Assembly: GCA_964611295.1 (NCBI GenBank)
Contig: CAZSWV010000009.1
Coordinates: 1 to 64,000, forward strand
Source: B73-G16 sp964611295
GTDB taxonomy: Bacteria; Desulfobacterota; B13-G15
Length of the DNA: 64,000 bases
Direction: 5' to 3'
The translations under genes and the position numbers were made by a program. Shown one piece after another: positions 34,729 through 43,360 of this stretch. The notes beneath the pieces were generated by a model. That model was not told the DNA's origin, ran no database searches, and worked only from the letters and a program-made list of their open reading frames with translations. Each line of letters begins with the position of its first letter. The stretch's first letter is position 1.

Positions 34729-35722
34729 CTCCTCCCCTAAGCCCTAAGTGCTCCCTTATCCGTTTTTCTATTTCCTTTAGGAGCTCAGGGTTCTCCTTGA
34801 GGAAGTTACGCGCGTTCTCCTTGCCTTGTCCCAAACGTTTATCACCGAAAGAATACCAAGTCCCCGCCTTCTCTATGATCCCAAGTTCGGAGGCAAGCTC
34901 CAAGACCTCCCCTTCCTTGGATATCCCGCGTCCGTAAAGGATGTCGAACTCCGCCTCCTTGAAAGGCGGGGCTACCTTGTTCTTCACCACCTTCACCTTG
35001 ACCCTATGCCCTATAGTCTCCTCTCCCTCTTTTATAGGGGCTACCTTCCTTATGTCTATCCTCACCGAGGCGTAGAACTTCAAGGCATTACCACCAGGGG
35101 TCGTTTCAGGGTTTCCAAAGGTTACGCCTATTTTGTGGCGTATCTGGTTGATGAATATGACTATGGCTTGGGACTTACTTATGGTGCCGGTAAGCTTCCT
35201 TAAGGCCTGAGACATGAGACGTGCCTGTAGCCCTATGAACTGATCGCCCATCTCTCCTTCGATTTCGGCCCTCGGCACAAGGGCAGCCACTGAGTCTATG
35301 ACTATTACGTCCACAGCCCCACTCCTGACCAGGATGTCGGCTATCTCCAAGGCCTGTTCCCCTGTATCGGGTTGGGAAAGCAGAAGCTCGTCGACCTTCA
35401 CTCCAAGGGCCTTAGCGTAGTTGACATCAAGGGCGTGCTCGGCATCTATGTAAGCCGCTACGCCTCCCTCCTTCTGGGCCTCAGCAACTACATGTAATGC
35501 CAAAGTGGTCTTACCCGAGGCCTCTGGCCCAAAGATCTCCACTATCCTCCCCCTAGGAAGTCCACCTACCCCAAGCGCTAGGTCGAGTCCCAAAGAACCC
35601 GTGGAGATAGTCGGCACCTCCACCTTCATCCCCTCGCCCAAACGCATTATGGTCCCTTTGCCAAATTGCCTCTCTATCTGGGTCAAGGCCACTTCCAGTG
35701 CCTTTTGCTTTTCTACGTTCAT
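34712..35722 (-). CDS. recA: Recombinase RecA
   Basis: The 336-residue protein has normal length. It shows QFGKGTIMRLGEG, Walker A GPEASGKTTL, AAYIDAEHALD, VIDSVAALVPRAEIEGEMGD and the DNA-binding loop 2 FINQIRHKIGVTFGNPETTPGGNALKF (read in pieces). It forms filaments on single-stranded DNA and promotes strand exchange and LexA cleavage. I saw no clear SOS box upstream; the gene starts inside the end of thpR (ATGA overlap), so it is read from an upstream promoter. Confidence 0.97.
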   Translation of the reverse strand: MNVEKQKALEVALTQIERQFGKGTIMRLGEGMKVEVPTISTGSLGLDLALGVGGLPRGRIVEIFGPEASGKTTLALHVVAEAQKEGGVAAYIDAEHALDVNYAKALGVKVDELLLSQPDTGEQALEIADILVRSGAVDVIVIDSVAALVPRAEIEGEMGDQFIGLQARLMSQALRKLTGTISKSQAIVIFINQIRHKIGVTFGNPETTPGGNALKFYASVRIDIRKVAPIKEGEETIGHRVKVKVVKNKVAPPFKEAEFDILYGRGISKEGEVLELASELGIIEKAGTWYSFGDKRLGQGKENARNFLKENPELLKEIEKRIREHLGLRGGDALGS

Positions 35723-36288
35723 CTTTCCCCTCCTAAGGGGACAGCGTACAGGGGTGTGTACTCTGCCCCTTCCGGTTTCAAATCACTTTTAAATAATATC
35801 ACCTCCTCGACCAAAAGGGGACCGAAGTCGAGGTCGCTTCCTTCCTCGAGGAAGCTGAAGTCGCCCTTACCTTTGACCCTCCCTAAGGTGAGATGAGGGG
35901 AAAAAGGCCTGTCCTCACGAGGAAATCCCCATTTTTGGAGCGCCTTCTCCAGGGCATTGAATAACCCCTTGAGCTTCCCCTTCTCGTCCTTAACCCCTAC
36001 CCATAGGACCCTCGGGTTTTTCGTGGAAGGAAAGGCACCTGTTCCCTTCACCCTCACCTCAAAGGGGGCAAACCCTGAAAGGGCCTTCCTCATGGCTTCC
36101 TTTATCCCCTCGAGCTTTTCCTCATGGACGTTTCCCAGGAATTTCAAAGTGATGTGCAGGCCTTCGGGTTTTACCCACCTAACCCCTTGGGCCTTTGCCT
36201 TCCAAGAAGCCTGTAAGACCTTCAACGATTCCTTCATCCCTTGGGGTATGGGAACGGCTATGAAGAGCCTAAGGACGTTGGCCTTCAT
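35719..36288 (-). CDS. thpR: RNA 2',3'-cyclic phosphodiesterase
   Basis: A 189-residue 2H phosphoesterase with its two HxTx motifs, HITLKFLG and HLTLGRVK, at the expected spacing, and the typical N-terminus LRLFIAVPIP. It hydrolyses RNA 2',3'-cyclic phosphate ends (formerly called 2'-5' RNA ligase). It is often found beside recA, as here, where it overlaps recA by four bases and the preceding pssA by about 20. Confidence 0.92.
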   Translation of the reverse strand: MKANVLRLFIAVPIPQGMKESLKVLQASWKAKAQGVRWVKPEGLHITLKFLGNVHEEKLEGIKEAMRKALSGFAPFEVRVKGTGAFPSTKNPRVLWVGVKDEKGKLKGLFNALEKALQKWGFPREDRPFSPHLTLGRVKGKGDFSFLEEGSDLDFGPLLVEEVILFKSDLKPEGAEYTPLYAVPLGGER

Positions 36289-36994
36289 ACCTTTTCTGCC
36301 TCCTTGTAGCCATCCCCAACTGTCTCAAGGGGCCATAGACCACATAGGCCCCAAATAGGGCAAAGAGCAATAGGTCCCTTTCAAAAAGGAAGAACACCAA
36401 AAGCAAAACAAAGGCTACCGCTCCGCGAAAATACCCCATCCCTAACAGGTTTCCCTTAAGGGAAGGATAGCGGAGGGAACTGACCATTAGGAAACCCAAA
36501 AGGAAAACCAAAGCGGCAACCACATAAGGGTGAGGCGTTCCCCAGCCAAACCTCTGCCAGAGGAGGAAAAAAGAGGCAAGGAAACATCCCGCTGACGGTA
36601 TCGGCAGGCCTTCAAACTCCTTTAAGGTACCCCTGACGTTAAACCGCGCAAGCCGCAGGGCCCCACAGGCAACATAGAGGAACACCGCTACCCACCCCAG
36701 TTTTTGTCCCGTCAAGGCCCATGAGTAAAAGAGGAGGCTTGGCGCTATGCCAAAGGAAATCAAGTCTGCCAAGGAATCCAATTCCCTGCCAAAGGTAGAA
36801 GTAGACCGCGTGATCCTCGCCACCCTTCCGTCTATGGCGTCAAAAAGGGCGGCTATAAGGATGCTTATGGCAGCTTGCTTCAACCTCCCGTGGTAGAGCC
36901 AAAGCAGGGCTATTACGCCAAACAGGAGGTTCAAAAGGGTGAGGAGGTTGGGAAGGATGAGGTCGGCCCTCTTACTCTCCTTTCTTTTCTTCAT
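36269..36994 (-). CDS. pssA: CDP-diacylglycerol-serine O-phosphatidyltransferase
   Basis: An integral membrane protein of about 241 residues with several hydrophobic helices. Its CDP-alcohol phosphatidyltransferase motif is DAIDGRVARITRSTSTFG followed by ELDSLADLISFG (the DG-AR-G-D-D pattern). It makes phosphatidylserine, which the decarboxylase encoded just upstream converts to phosphatidylethanolamine. The frame is open to 37015; the ATG at 36994 is behind GGGGG at eight bases and is preferred. Confidence 0.93.
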   Translation of the reverse strand: MKKRKESKRADLILPNLLTLLNLLFGVIALLWLYHGRLKQAAISILIAALFDAIDGRVARITRSTSTFGRELDSLADLISFGIAPSLLFYSWALTGQKLGWVAVFLYVACGALRLARFNVRGTLKEFEGLPIPSAGCFLASFFLLWQRFGWGTPHPYVVAALVFLLGFLMVSSLRYPSLKGNLLGMGYFRGAVAFVLLLVFFLFERDLLLFALFGAYVVYGPLRQLGMATRRQKRYEGQRP

Positions 36995-37643
36995 CTTCAA
37001 TTCCCCCTTTCGCATAATAGCCGATCACCGTTTCCCCCGCTTTAACCCTGTCACCGACTTTGACCAGCAGGGTTACGTCTTCTGGCAGGTACAAGTCCAC
37101 CCTAGAGCCTAAGACTATAGCGCCAAAGGGATCCCCTCTCCTAAGGAACTGACCGGGCTTTGCCCAACAGAGGATCCTACGCGCCAAAACCCCGGCCACC
37201 TGTACAAGGACCCCCTCTAGCCCCCCCTCCCCTTTTAAGAACAAGAGGTTCCTCTGATTGCGGCGCGGGGCATCCTCTTGGAAGGCCGGTAGAAACTCAC
37301 CCTTTATGAACCGTTGGTCCTCAACCTCTCCGTCAAAAGGAGCCCTGTTCACATGCACATCCCATAGGGACATAAAGACCGAAACCACCTTCCCCTTCCT
37401 CCCACAGATGGGCCATAGGCCTTCCTCTGCCCTAAGTACCTTTCCGTCAGCAGGGGATATGATCAAACCCTCCCCCTGAGGGGGAGACCTGCGGGGGTTC
37501 CTGAAGAAGTACCAGGAGAAAAGGGCAAGGCTGAAAAACAAAAAGGCTACCTCGGGTCTGACAAAGAAAAAGATGATCCCCCCTGCCCCCAAAGGCACTA
37601 TAAACCACATCCCCTCCTTTATGGGCAAGAAGGGACCGAACAT
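36972..37643 (-). CDS. psd: Phosphatidylserine decarboxylase
   Basis: A 223-residue short (archaeal/Gram-positive-like) Psd. Residues 15-48 are hydrophobic membrane segments. SPADGKV, MSLWDVHVNRAP (His97) and the self-cleavage motif LGS at 178-180, where Ser180 becomes the pyruvoyl group, are all present. It produces phosphatidylethanolamine from the PssA product. The ATG follows the ilvC stop directly (the stop is at 37644-37646), so translation is probably coupled. Confidence 0.94.
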   Translation of the reverse strand: MFGPFLPIKEGMWFIVPLGAGGIIFFFVRPEVAFLFFSLALFSWYFFRNPRRSPPQGEGLIISPADGKVLRAEEGLWPICGRKGKVVSVFMSLWDVHVNRAPFDGEVEDQRFIKGEFLPAFQEDAPRRNQRNLLFLKGEGGLEGVLVQVAGVLARRILCWAKPGQFLRRGDPFGAIVLGSRVDLYLPEDVTLLVKVGDRVKAGETVIGYYAKGGIEDEEKKGE

Positions 37644-38642
37644 CTATTTGGGTTCCTTGATCCAGCTCATCATGGACCTGAGCCTTCTTCCCACCTCCTC
37701 TATGGGATGGGAGGCCTGCTGTTTCCTTAAGGCGTTAAACACCGGCCTTCCTGCCATGTTTTCCAGGATCCACTCCCTTGCAAAGGTCCCATCCTGTATC
37801 TCCTTGAGGATCTCCTTCATGGTCTGGCGCACCCTTTGGTCGATAACCCGTGGGCCTCTGGTCATATCGCCGTATTCTGCCGTATCGCTAATGGAATAGC
37901 GCATATAGCTTATGCCCCCCTCGTATATGAGGTCCACGATGAGCTTCAACTCGTGGAGGCACTCAAAGTAAGCAACCTCAGGCTGATAGCCTGCCTCTAC
38001 AAGGGTATCAAAGGCTGCCCTTATGAGCTCGGTAAGCCCTCCACATAGGACCACTTGTTCCCCGAAGAGATCCGTCTCGGTCTCCTCCTTAAAGGTGGTC
38101 TCTATGACCCCTGCCCTCGTAGCCCCTATCCCTTTTGCATAGGCCAAGGCTAGTTCTTTGGCCTTGCCCGAGGCATCTTGGTGCACAGCCAAAAGGGCAG
38201 GGACGCCTTTGCCTTCTTCAAATTGCCTTCTGACTAAATGCCCCGGTCCCTTTGGAGCCACCATCACCACGTCCACATAGGGCGGAGGGACTATTTGGCT
38301 GTAATGGATGTTAAAACCATGGGAGAAACCAAGCACATGCCCCTCCTTGAGGTAGGGTCTTATGGACTTCTCATAAACAAGGGGCTGAAGTTGGTCAGGT
38401 ACGAGGACCTGGATGTAATCACTCGCCCTTACGGCCTCATCAGCACTTACAGGCTGGAATCCGTGGGACTTAGCGAGTTCATAGTTGGGGGTCCCGGGTA
38501 GTTCAGCCACTATCACTTCCAGCCCGCTGTCCCTTAAGTTCTGAGCCTGGGCATGCCCTTGGCTACCATAGCCTATGACGGCGATCTTCTTCCCCTTTAA
38601 GGGTTCAAGGTCTACGTCTCGGTCGTAATATATCTTGGCCAT
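37644..38642 (-). CDS. ilvC: Ketol-acid reductoisomerase
   Basis: A 332-residue class I KARI. The nucleotide motif is VIGYGSQGHAQAQNLRDSG, with VMVAPKGPGHLVRR, TFKEETETDLFGEQ (metal-binding acids) and CLHELKLIVDLIYEGG following. It converts acetolactate to dihydroxyisovalerate in valine, isoleucine and leucine synthesis. It follows ilvB and ilvN in the usual order and precedes the phospholipid genes without a gap. Confidence 0.97.
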   Translation of the reverse strand: MAKIYYDRDVDLEPLKGKKIAVIGYGSQGHAQAQNLRDSGLEVIVAELPGTPNYELAKSHGFQPVSADEAVRASDYIQVLVPDQLQPLVYEKSIRPYLKEGHVLGFSHGFNIHYSQIVPPPYVDVVMVAPKGPGHLVRRQFEEGKGVPALLAVHQDASGKAKELALAYAKGIGATRAGVIETTFKEETETDLFGEQVVLCGGLTELIRAAFDTLVEAGYQPEVAYFECLHELKLIVDLIYEGGISYMRYSISDTAEYGDMTRGPRVIDQRVRQTMKEILKEIQDGTFAREWILENMAGRPVFNALRKQQASHPIEEVGRRLRSMMSWIKEPK

Positions 38643-38645
38643 CTC

Positions 38646-39119
38646 TCACCCCCTGAGCATAGCTACTACGCCCGTACGGGCGATCTCTTTTATCCCCATG
38701 GGTTTTATCAGCTCAAGGAAAGCCTCTATCTTTTCTTGATCGCCGGTCATCTCAATGGTGTAGGTCTTCGGGCTGACGTCCACGATCTTCCCCCTGAAGA
38801 TCTCCACCATCCTCAGGATCTCGGCCCTGTTTTCTGGCTTTGCGTTAACCTTCACAAGCACCAATTCCCTCTCCACGTGGGGCTTGTCGGCCATTTCTAT
38901 CACTTTTATCACTGGTATGAGCTTGTTGAGTTGCTTGGTGATCTGCTCGAGGATCCTCTCGTCCCCTTCTGTGACTATGGTCATTATGGAGAGGGAAGGG
39001 TCAAGGGTTTCAGCCACGTTCAGGCTCTTTATATTGAACCCACGAGCACTGAAAAGCCCTGCTACCCTTGCCAAAACCCCAAATTGGTTCTCCACCAAAA
39101 CGCTCAACACCTGCCGCAT
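38646..39119 (-). CDS. ilvN: Acetolactate synthase small (regulatory) subunit
   Basis: A 157-residue protein with an N-terminal ACT domain (VLVENQFGVLARVAGLFSARGFNIKSL) and the C-terminal IlvH-type domain. It binds branched-chain amino acids for feedback inhibition and activates the large subunit encoded 15 bases upstream. Length is normal for the IlvH type. Confidence 0.95.
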   Translation of the reverse strand: MRQVLSVLVENQFGVLARVAGLFSARGFNIKSLNVAETLDPSLSIMTIVTEGDERILEQITKQLNKLIPVIKVIEMADKPHVERELVLVKVNAKPENRAEILRMVEIFRGKIVDVSPKTYTIEMTGDQEKIEAFLELIKPMGIKEIARTGVVAMLRG

Positions 39120-39134
39120 CCCTCTTTACCCCCT

Positions 39135-40847
39135 CTATAAGAGGATCATGTTGGTCAGTGGTTCCCCTGCCGGTACTATCGGATAGACGTTTTCCTCTTG
39201 TTCGACCCAGAAGTCCATTAGGACCGGTTTCGGGATCTTTAAAGCCTCCCTTATGACCGGTTCCACCTCTTCGGGCCTTGTCGCCCTCAGCCCTACTGCA
39301 CCGTAAGCCTCAGCAAGCTTCACGAAATCGGGGTTCCATTCCCAAAGCCTTGAACCATAGTAGACCTTGTTATGGAAAAGTTCCTGCCACTGTCTCACCA
39401 TGCCGAGGTAGCCGTTATTGAGGATGGCCACCTTGACCGGTAGGTTGTGTTGGACCGCCGTGGCAAGTTCTTGGATATTCATCTGGATGCTCCCATCCCC
39501 AGCTATGTCTATTACAAGCCTGTCCGGAAAGGCCACTTGGGCCCCTATGGCCGCAGGAAAACCATAACCCATGGTCCCTAAGCCTCCGGAAGTCAAGAAG
39601 GTCCGGGGCTTGTTCACCTTGAAGTACTGGGCCGCCCACATCTGGTTTTGTCCCACCTCAGTGGTGATTATGGCCTCACCGCCTGTAAGCTCGTAAAGCT
39701 TTTGTATAACGAACTGGGGCTTTATGCGGTCCGAAGGACGGCTGTTGTAACCCCTCAGGAACTCCTCGTGTTGTTTTTTCCAGATCTCTATCTGTTGGTG
39801 CCACTCAGACAACCTCTGCCTATACTCACGTAAGTTCTGTCCGCTCTTCTCTATCACCTCCAGTAACCTTCGCAGCACGCGCTTGCAATCACCAACGATG
39901 GGGATGTCCACATGGACGTTTTTCTTTATGCTGGTAGGGTCTATATCTATATGGATCTTCTTCGACTTCGGCGAAAAGGCCTCCACCTTCCCCGTGACCC
40001 TGTCGTCAAACCTCGCCCCTACGGCTATGAGGACATCGCACTCCATAACGGCCATGTTCGCCTGATAGGTCCCATGCATACCCAACATGCCTAAGAACAG
40101 GGGATGCACACCTGGGAACCCTCCAAGGCCCATCAGGGTGGTAGTAACGGGTATATCCAAGAGCTCTGCTAAGCGTATCAACTCCTCAGAGGCCCCTGAG
40201 ATGACCACCCCACCGCCTGCATATATCACAGGCTGTCTAGCCTTGAGGATAAGGCTTGCAGCCCTTTGGATCTGCAACATATGACCTTCAAGGGTAGGCT
40301 TATAGCCACGGACCTCCACCTTCTCAGGGTAGTGAAACTCGGTTTCAGCGGTGAGGACGTTCTTCGGTAGGTCCACCAAAACAGGACCAGGCCTCCCCGT
40401 GGAGGCGATGTAAAAGGCCTCCCTTACGATCCTGGCCAAGTCCTTTACGTCCGTCACCAAGTAGTTGTGTTTGGTACAAGGGCGGGTTATCCCGACGATG
40501 TCTGCTTCCTGAAAGGCATCGTTGCCTATAAGATGCACGGGCACCTGCCCTGTAAAGACCACAAGGGGCACTGAGTCCATATAGGCCGTAGCTATCCCTG
40601 TTACGGTATTTGTAGCCCCAGGCCCAGAGGTAACAAGGCATACGCCTACCTTGCCGCTTGCCCGGGCATAGCCATCTGCAGCATGCACCGCACCTTGTTC
40701 ATGTCTTACCAAGATGAACTTGAAGTCCCACTTTGACATCTCCTCAAGCAAGGGCAAGATGGCCCCGCCCGGGTAACCGAATATGACCTCTACCCCTTCC
40801 CTTTTCAAACACTCGAGCAATATCTGAGCACCGGTGCGCTTCTTCAT
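39135..40847 (-). CDS. ilvB: Acetolactate synthase large subunit
   Basis: A thiamine-diphosphate enzyme of about 570 residues. VIFGYPGGAILPLLEEM, HEQGAVHAADGYARASGK (catalytic Glu), FDDRVTGK and the ThDP motif AGDGSIQMNIQELATAVQHNLPVKVAILNNGYLGMVRQWQ (read in pieces) are all present. It makes acetolactate or acetohydroxybutyrate. The frame continues to 40883, but the ATG at 40847 gives the standard MKKRTGAQILLECL start. Transcription probably begins at the promoter at 40874-40902. Confidence 0.96.
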   Translation of the reverse strand: MKKRTGAQILLECLKREGVEVIFGYPGGAILPLLEEMSKWDFKFILVRHEQGAVHAADGYARASGKVGVCLVTSGPGATNTVTGIATAYMDSVPLVVFTGQVPVHLIGNDAFQEADIVGITRPCTKHNYLVTDVKDLARIVREAFYIASTGRPGPVLVDLPKNVLTAETEFHYPEKVEVRGYKPTLEGHMLQIQRAASLILKARQPVIYAGGGVVISGASEELIRLAELLDIPVTTTLMGLGGFPGVHPLFLGMLGMHGTYQANMAVMECDVLIAVGARFDDRVTGKVEAFSPKSKKIHIDIDPTSIKKNVHVDIPIVGDCKRVLRRLLEVIEKSGQNLREYRQRLSEWHQQIEIWKKQHEEFLRGYNSRPSDRIKPQFVIQKLYELTGGEAIITTEVGQNQMWAAQYFKVNKPRTFLTSGGLGTMGYGFPAAIGAQVAFPDRLVIDIAGDGSIQMNIQELATAVQHNLPVKVAILNNGYLGMVRQWQELFHNKVYYGSRLWEWNPDFVKLAEAYGAVGLRATRPEEVEPVIREALKIPKPVLMDFWVEQEENVYPIVPAGEPLTNMILL

Positions 40848-40873
40848 GCCTTGAACCCTTGAATTTAGCCTAA

Positions 40874-40924
40874 ATATTGTCACCCCAGTTGCCGCTTGTC
40901 AATAAAAGCGAAAGGCCTCACAAT
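40874..40924. promoter_or_regulatory. Overlapping divergent promoters (ilvB leftward, LOG gene rightward)
   Basis: Leftward: -35 TTGACA (40897-40902 on the minus strand), 17-base spacer, weak -10 CAATAT (40874-40879). Rightward: -35 TTGTCA (40896-40901), 17-base spacer, -10 CACAAT (40919-40924). The two -35 boxes occupy the same bases on opposite strands, so the promoters should exclude one another. Both -10 boxes are poor matches, hence moderate confidence. Confidence 0.45.
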
Positions 40925-40951
40925 TTTGGAGTCTGTAAAAAGGAGGAGAAC

Positions 40952-41629
40952 ATGAGAAGGAAGGAGAGGGCTTATTATAGCGACTACCTAAGCCTAAAGG
41001 AGTCCTGGCGCCTGTTCCGCATAATAGCCGAATTTGTAGAAGGCTTTGAGGCCCTATTCAAGGTAGAACCAGCGGTCAGCATCTTCGGTTCCTCCAGGAT
41101 AAAGGAAGATTCACCCCTGTACCACAAGGCTTACGAACTGGCAAAAGCCTTGGTAAAGGAGGGATACAGCATAATAACCGGGGGTGGACCTGGTATCATG
41201 GAGGCGGCCAACAAAGGGGCCTCTGAAGCCGGTGGTAAATCGGTAGGCCTGAACATAGACCTACCGACAGAGCAACCCGCAAACCCCTTTGCAAACGTAA
41301 GGCTGAGTTTTCGCCACTTCTTCGTGAGGAAAGTGATGTTCACCAAACACTCTGTGGCCTTTGTCTTTTTCCCCGGAGGATATGGGACCCTTGATGAATT
41401 GTTTGAGATCCTTACCCTTATCCAGACAAGGAAGACACGCCGTGTCCCCTTGATACTTATGGACAGGACGTATTGGAAAGGGCTCCTCTCGTGGCTGAAG
41501 GAGCCGGTCTTGTCCTCAGGTTGTATCAGCCCCGAGGACCTAGAACTACTTTATGTCTGCGACGAACCCGAAGAAGCCATTAGGTGCATAAGAACCTTGC
41601 GGCAGAGAGGAGACCTACGAGCTCGGTGA
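40952..41629 (+). CDS. LOG-family protein (cytokinin riboside phosphoribohydrolase-like)
   Basis: A 225-residue Rossmann-fold protein with the family motifs ITGGGPGIMEAANKGA and FFPGGYGTLDELFE (PGGxGTxxE). VSIFGSSRIKEDSPLY and SFRHFFVRKVMF are also conserved. LOG proteins cleave nucleoside monophosphates such as AMP to base and ribose phosphate; their bacterial role is often unclear. AGGAGG precedes the ATG at 40952; the open frame reaches further up to 40877. The 3' end overlaps the convergent nudix gene by 50 bases. Confidence 0.92.
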   Translation: MRRKERAYYSDYLSLKESWRLFRIIAEFVEGFEALFKVEPAVSIFGSSRIKEDSPLYHKAYELAKALVKEGYSIITGGGPGIMEAANKGASEAGGKSVGLNIDLPTEQPANPFANVRLSFRHFFVRKVMFTKHSVAFVFFPGGYGTLDELFEILTLIQTRKTRRVPLILMDRTYWKGLLSWLKEPVLSSGCISPEDLELLYVCDEPEEAIRCIRTLRQRGDLRAR

Positions 41630-42152
41630 GGATCTTTGCCGTCGCCCCCCAGACCGTATGACCCTGTACTTGGTAAAAGAGGGTCTCTTGACCACGGTAA
41701 AGCCTTCGTTCTGCCTTGTGTTCTTTGAAGGCACAAAGGGGTACAAGTAACACCTCTTCTACCTCTTCGTTTGGGCGAAAGGGATAAGGGTAAGGGATAA
41801 CCCCAACGAAAGGGGAGACGAGGAAACGGGTGGTCGTCACCACATCGTTAAGCCTCCCTACTACTTGAACGTCTTTGGGATCAAGACCTACTTCCTCATA
41901 GGCCTCCCTTAGGGCTGCCTCTTCTAAGCTATTGTCCCCTTCCTCACACCTCCCTCCTGGGAAAGAGACCTCCCCTGGGTGATGAGGAAGGTTTTTGGCC
42001 CTTTTGACCAAAAGGACGCTTAACCCTCCCTCTTTAATTAAAAGGGGCACAAGGACCGCAGCCTTTATAAGCCCACGTTGCATGGGCGTGGCCCAAGGCC
42101 CCCTTTGCGAAAGGAGCTCCTTTAACCTCTGGACCAAATCACGATAGTCCAT
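41580..42152 (-). CDS. NUDIX hydrolase (CoA pyrophosphatase-like)
   Basis: A 190-residue NUDIX protein with the box GGRCEEGDNSLEEAALREAY then EEVGLD, preceded by HHPGEVSFPGG as in the CoA/acyl-CoA diphosphatase (NudL/YeaB) group. It probably hydrolyses CoA or a related nucleotide diphosphate. It lies six bases after the bactofilin gene on the same strand and may belong to the rsmG-parAB-bactofilin unit. The last 50 bases are shared with the convergent LOG gene. Confidence 0.88.
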   Translation of the reverse strand: MDYRDLVQRLKELLSQRGPWATPMQRGLIKAAVLVPLLIKEGGLSVLLVKRAKNLPHHPGEVSFPGGRCEEGDNSLEEAALREAYEEVGLDPKDVQVVGRLNDVVTTTRFLVSPFVGVIPYPYPFRPNEEVEEVLLVPLCAFKEHKAERRLYRGQETLFYQVQGHTVWGATAKILTELVGLLSAARFLCT

Positions 42153-42158
42153 GCCTTC

Positions 42159-42512
42159 CTACTGTTCAGCGCCTTCCAAGTCCATGAAACAGCGACCGTT
42201 GAACATCGCCCCTTCTTGGACTACTAGGACTGGAGTGAGGATATCGCCTTTCATCTTAGCCCCTGACCTGAGTTCTACCCTTTCGGAAGCCTTAACCTGT
42301 CCCACCACTTCCCCTTGGATCACAGCGGTGCCCACCTCTATCTGCCCCTCGATCCTTGCCCCTTCCTTGACTACGAGGAGATCAGGGGTCCTAATCTCCC
42401 CTTTGAATTGGCCCGCTATCATCACCGCCCCTCGGAAGTCAAGCCTCCCTTCAAAGGAAGTGCCTTCCCCCAAGTAGCTTTCAGGGGGTTTGAAGTCCTT
42501 TAGGCCTTTCAA
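42159..42512 (-). CDS. Bactofilin (polymer-forming cytoskeletal protein)
   Basis: A 117-residue protein built almost entirely of short beta-strand repeats with glycine turns (SYLGEGTSFEGRLDF, GQFKGEIRTPDLLVVKEGA, GQIEVGTAVIQGEVVGQV), the beta-helix pattern of bactofilins. These form filaments used in cell shape or in positioning ParAB-type machinery. Placement next to parB (four-base overlap) resembles the known bactofilin-parAB association in some proteobacteria. Confidence 0.88.
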   Translation of the reverse strand: MKGLKDFKPPESYLGEGTSFEGRLDFRGAVMIAGQFKGEIRTPDLLVVKEGARIEGQIEVGTAVIQGEVVGQVKASERVELRSGAKMKGDILTPVLVVQEGAMFNGRCFMDLEGAEQ

Positions 42513-43360
42513 CCTCCCCCTCCTCTTAAGAGCTCAAGGACTCGTTCGAGTTCCTCAAGGTTATTAAACTCTACCTCTATTTTCCCCTTTTGTCCCTTGA
42601 GCCTTATCCGGACCTTTAGGCCAAGAAGCGACTGGAATTCCTCCTGCAACTGTAAGAGGTCAGGGTCTAAAAGGACAGGGCCAAAAAAAGAGGTCCTTTT
42701 CCCCTTTTTTTCCTTTGAAGCAAGGCGCTCTGCCTCACGCACTGAGATCCCCTTCTCCACCATTAACCTTAGCAAAGACCTCTGTTGCTCCGGATCCTCT
42801 ATCGAAAGCAAAACCCTAGCATGCCCCGCGCTGATCTGCCCCCTCCTCAGGGCCTCCTTAGCCTCAGGTGATAGTTTCAAAAGCCTCAAAGCGTTTGCCA
42901 CTGTGGATCGATCTTTACCTACCTTTTGGGCTACCTCTTGTTGGGTGTAACCGAACTCCTCTATTAGGACCCTATAGGCCTCTGCCTCTTCTAAAGGGTT
43001 GAGGTCTTGACGCTGTAAGTTTTCCACCAAGGCCAGCTCCAAGGCCTCTTTGTCCGATACCTCCTTGACTATCACTGGGACCTTGTCGAGACCAGCCTCT
43101 ATAGCTGCCCTCCATCGCCTCTCCCCTGCTATGATCTCATAGCCATCCCCCTTGGGCCTTACGAGGATGGGCTGAAGTACCCCTTTCTCCTTTATGGAGT
43201 CTATAAGCTCTTGCATGGCTTGGGGGTCCCATTCTTTTCGGGGCTGCAACGGATTCGGACGGAGTAAGGAAACCTCACAGAGGAACTCCCCTGCGTCAAG
43301 GGGTCTTACGTCCCGCAAAAGGGCCTCCAGGCCTTTGCCCAACCCCCCTTTTTTAACCAC
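42509..43360 (-). CDS. parB: Chromosome-partitioning protein ParB
   Basis: A 283-residue ParB with KGGLGKGLEALLRDV at the start. The CTPase/ParB box includes LVRPKGDGYEIIAGERRWRA and LALVENLQRQDLNPLEEAEA; the helix-turn-helix includes YTQQEVAQKVGKDRSTVANALRLL (read in pieces), and a C-terminal dimer domain follows. It binds parS and works with ParA in origin segregation. I searched the window for the consensus parS (core CACGTG flanked by GTTTC/GAAAC) and found none. It overlaps parA by eight bases. Confidence 0.95.
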   Translation of the reverse strand: MVKKGGLGKGLEALLRDVRPLDAGEFLCEVSLLRPNPLQPRKEWDPQAMQELIDSIKEKGVLQPILVRPKGDGYEIIAGERRWRAAIEAGLDKVPVIVKEVSDKEALELALVENLQRQDLNPLEEAEAYRVLIEEFGYTQQEVAQKVGKDRSTVANALRLLKLSPEAKEALRRGQISAGHARVLLSIEDPEQQRSLLRLMVEKGISVREAERLASKEKKGKRTSFFGPVLLDPDLLQLQEEFQSLLGLKVRIRLKGQKGKIEVEFNNLEELERVLELLRGGGG

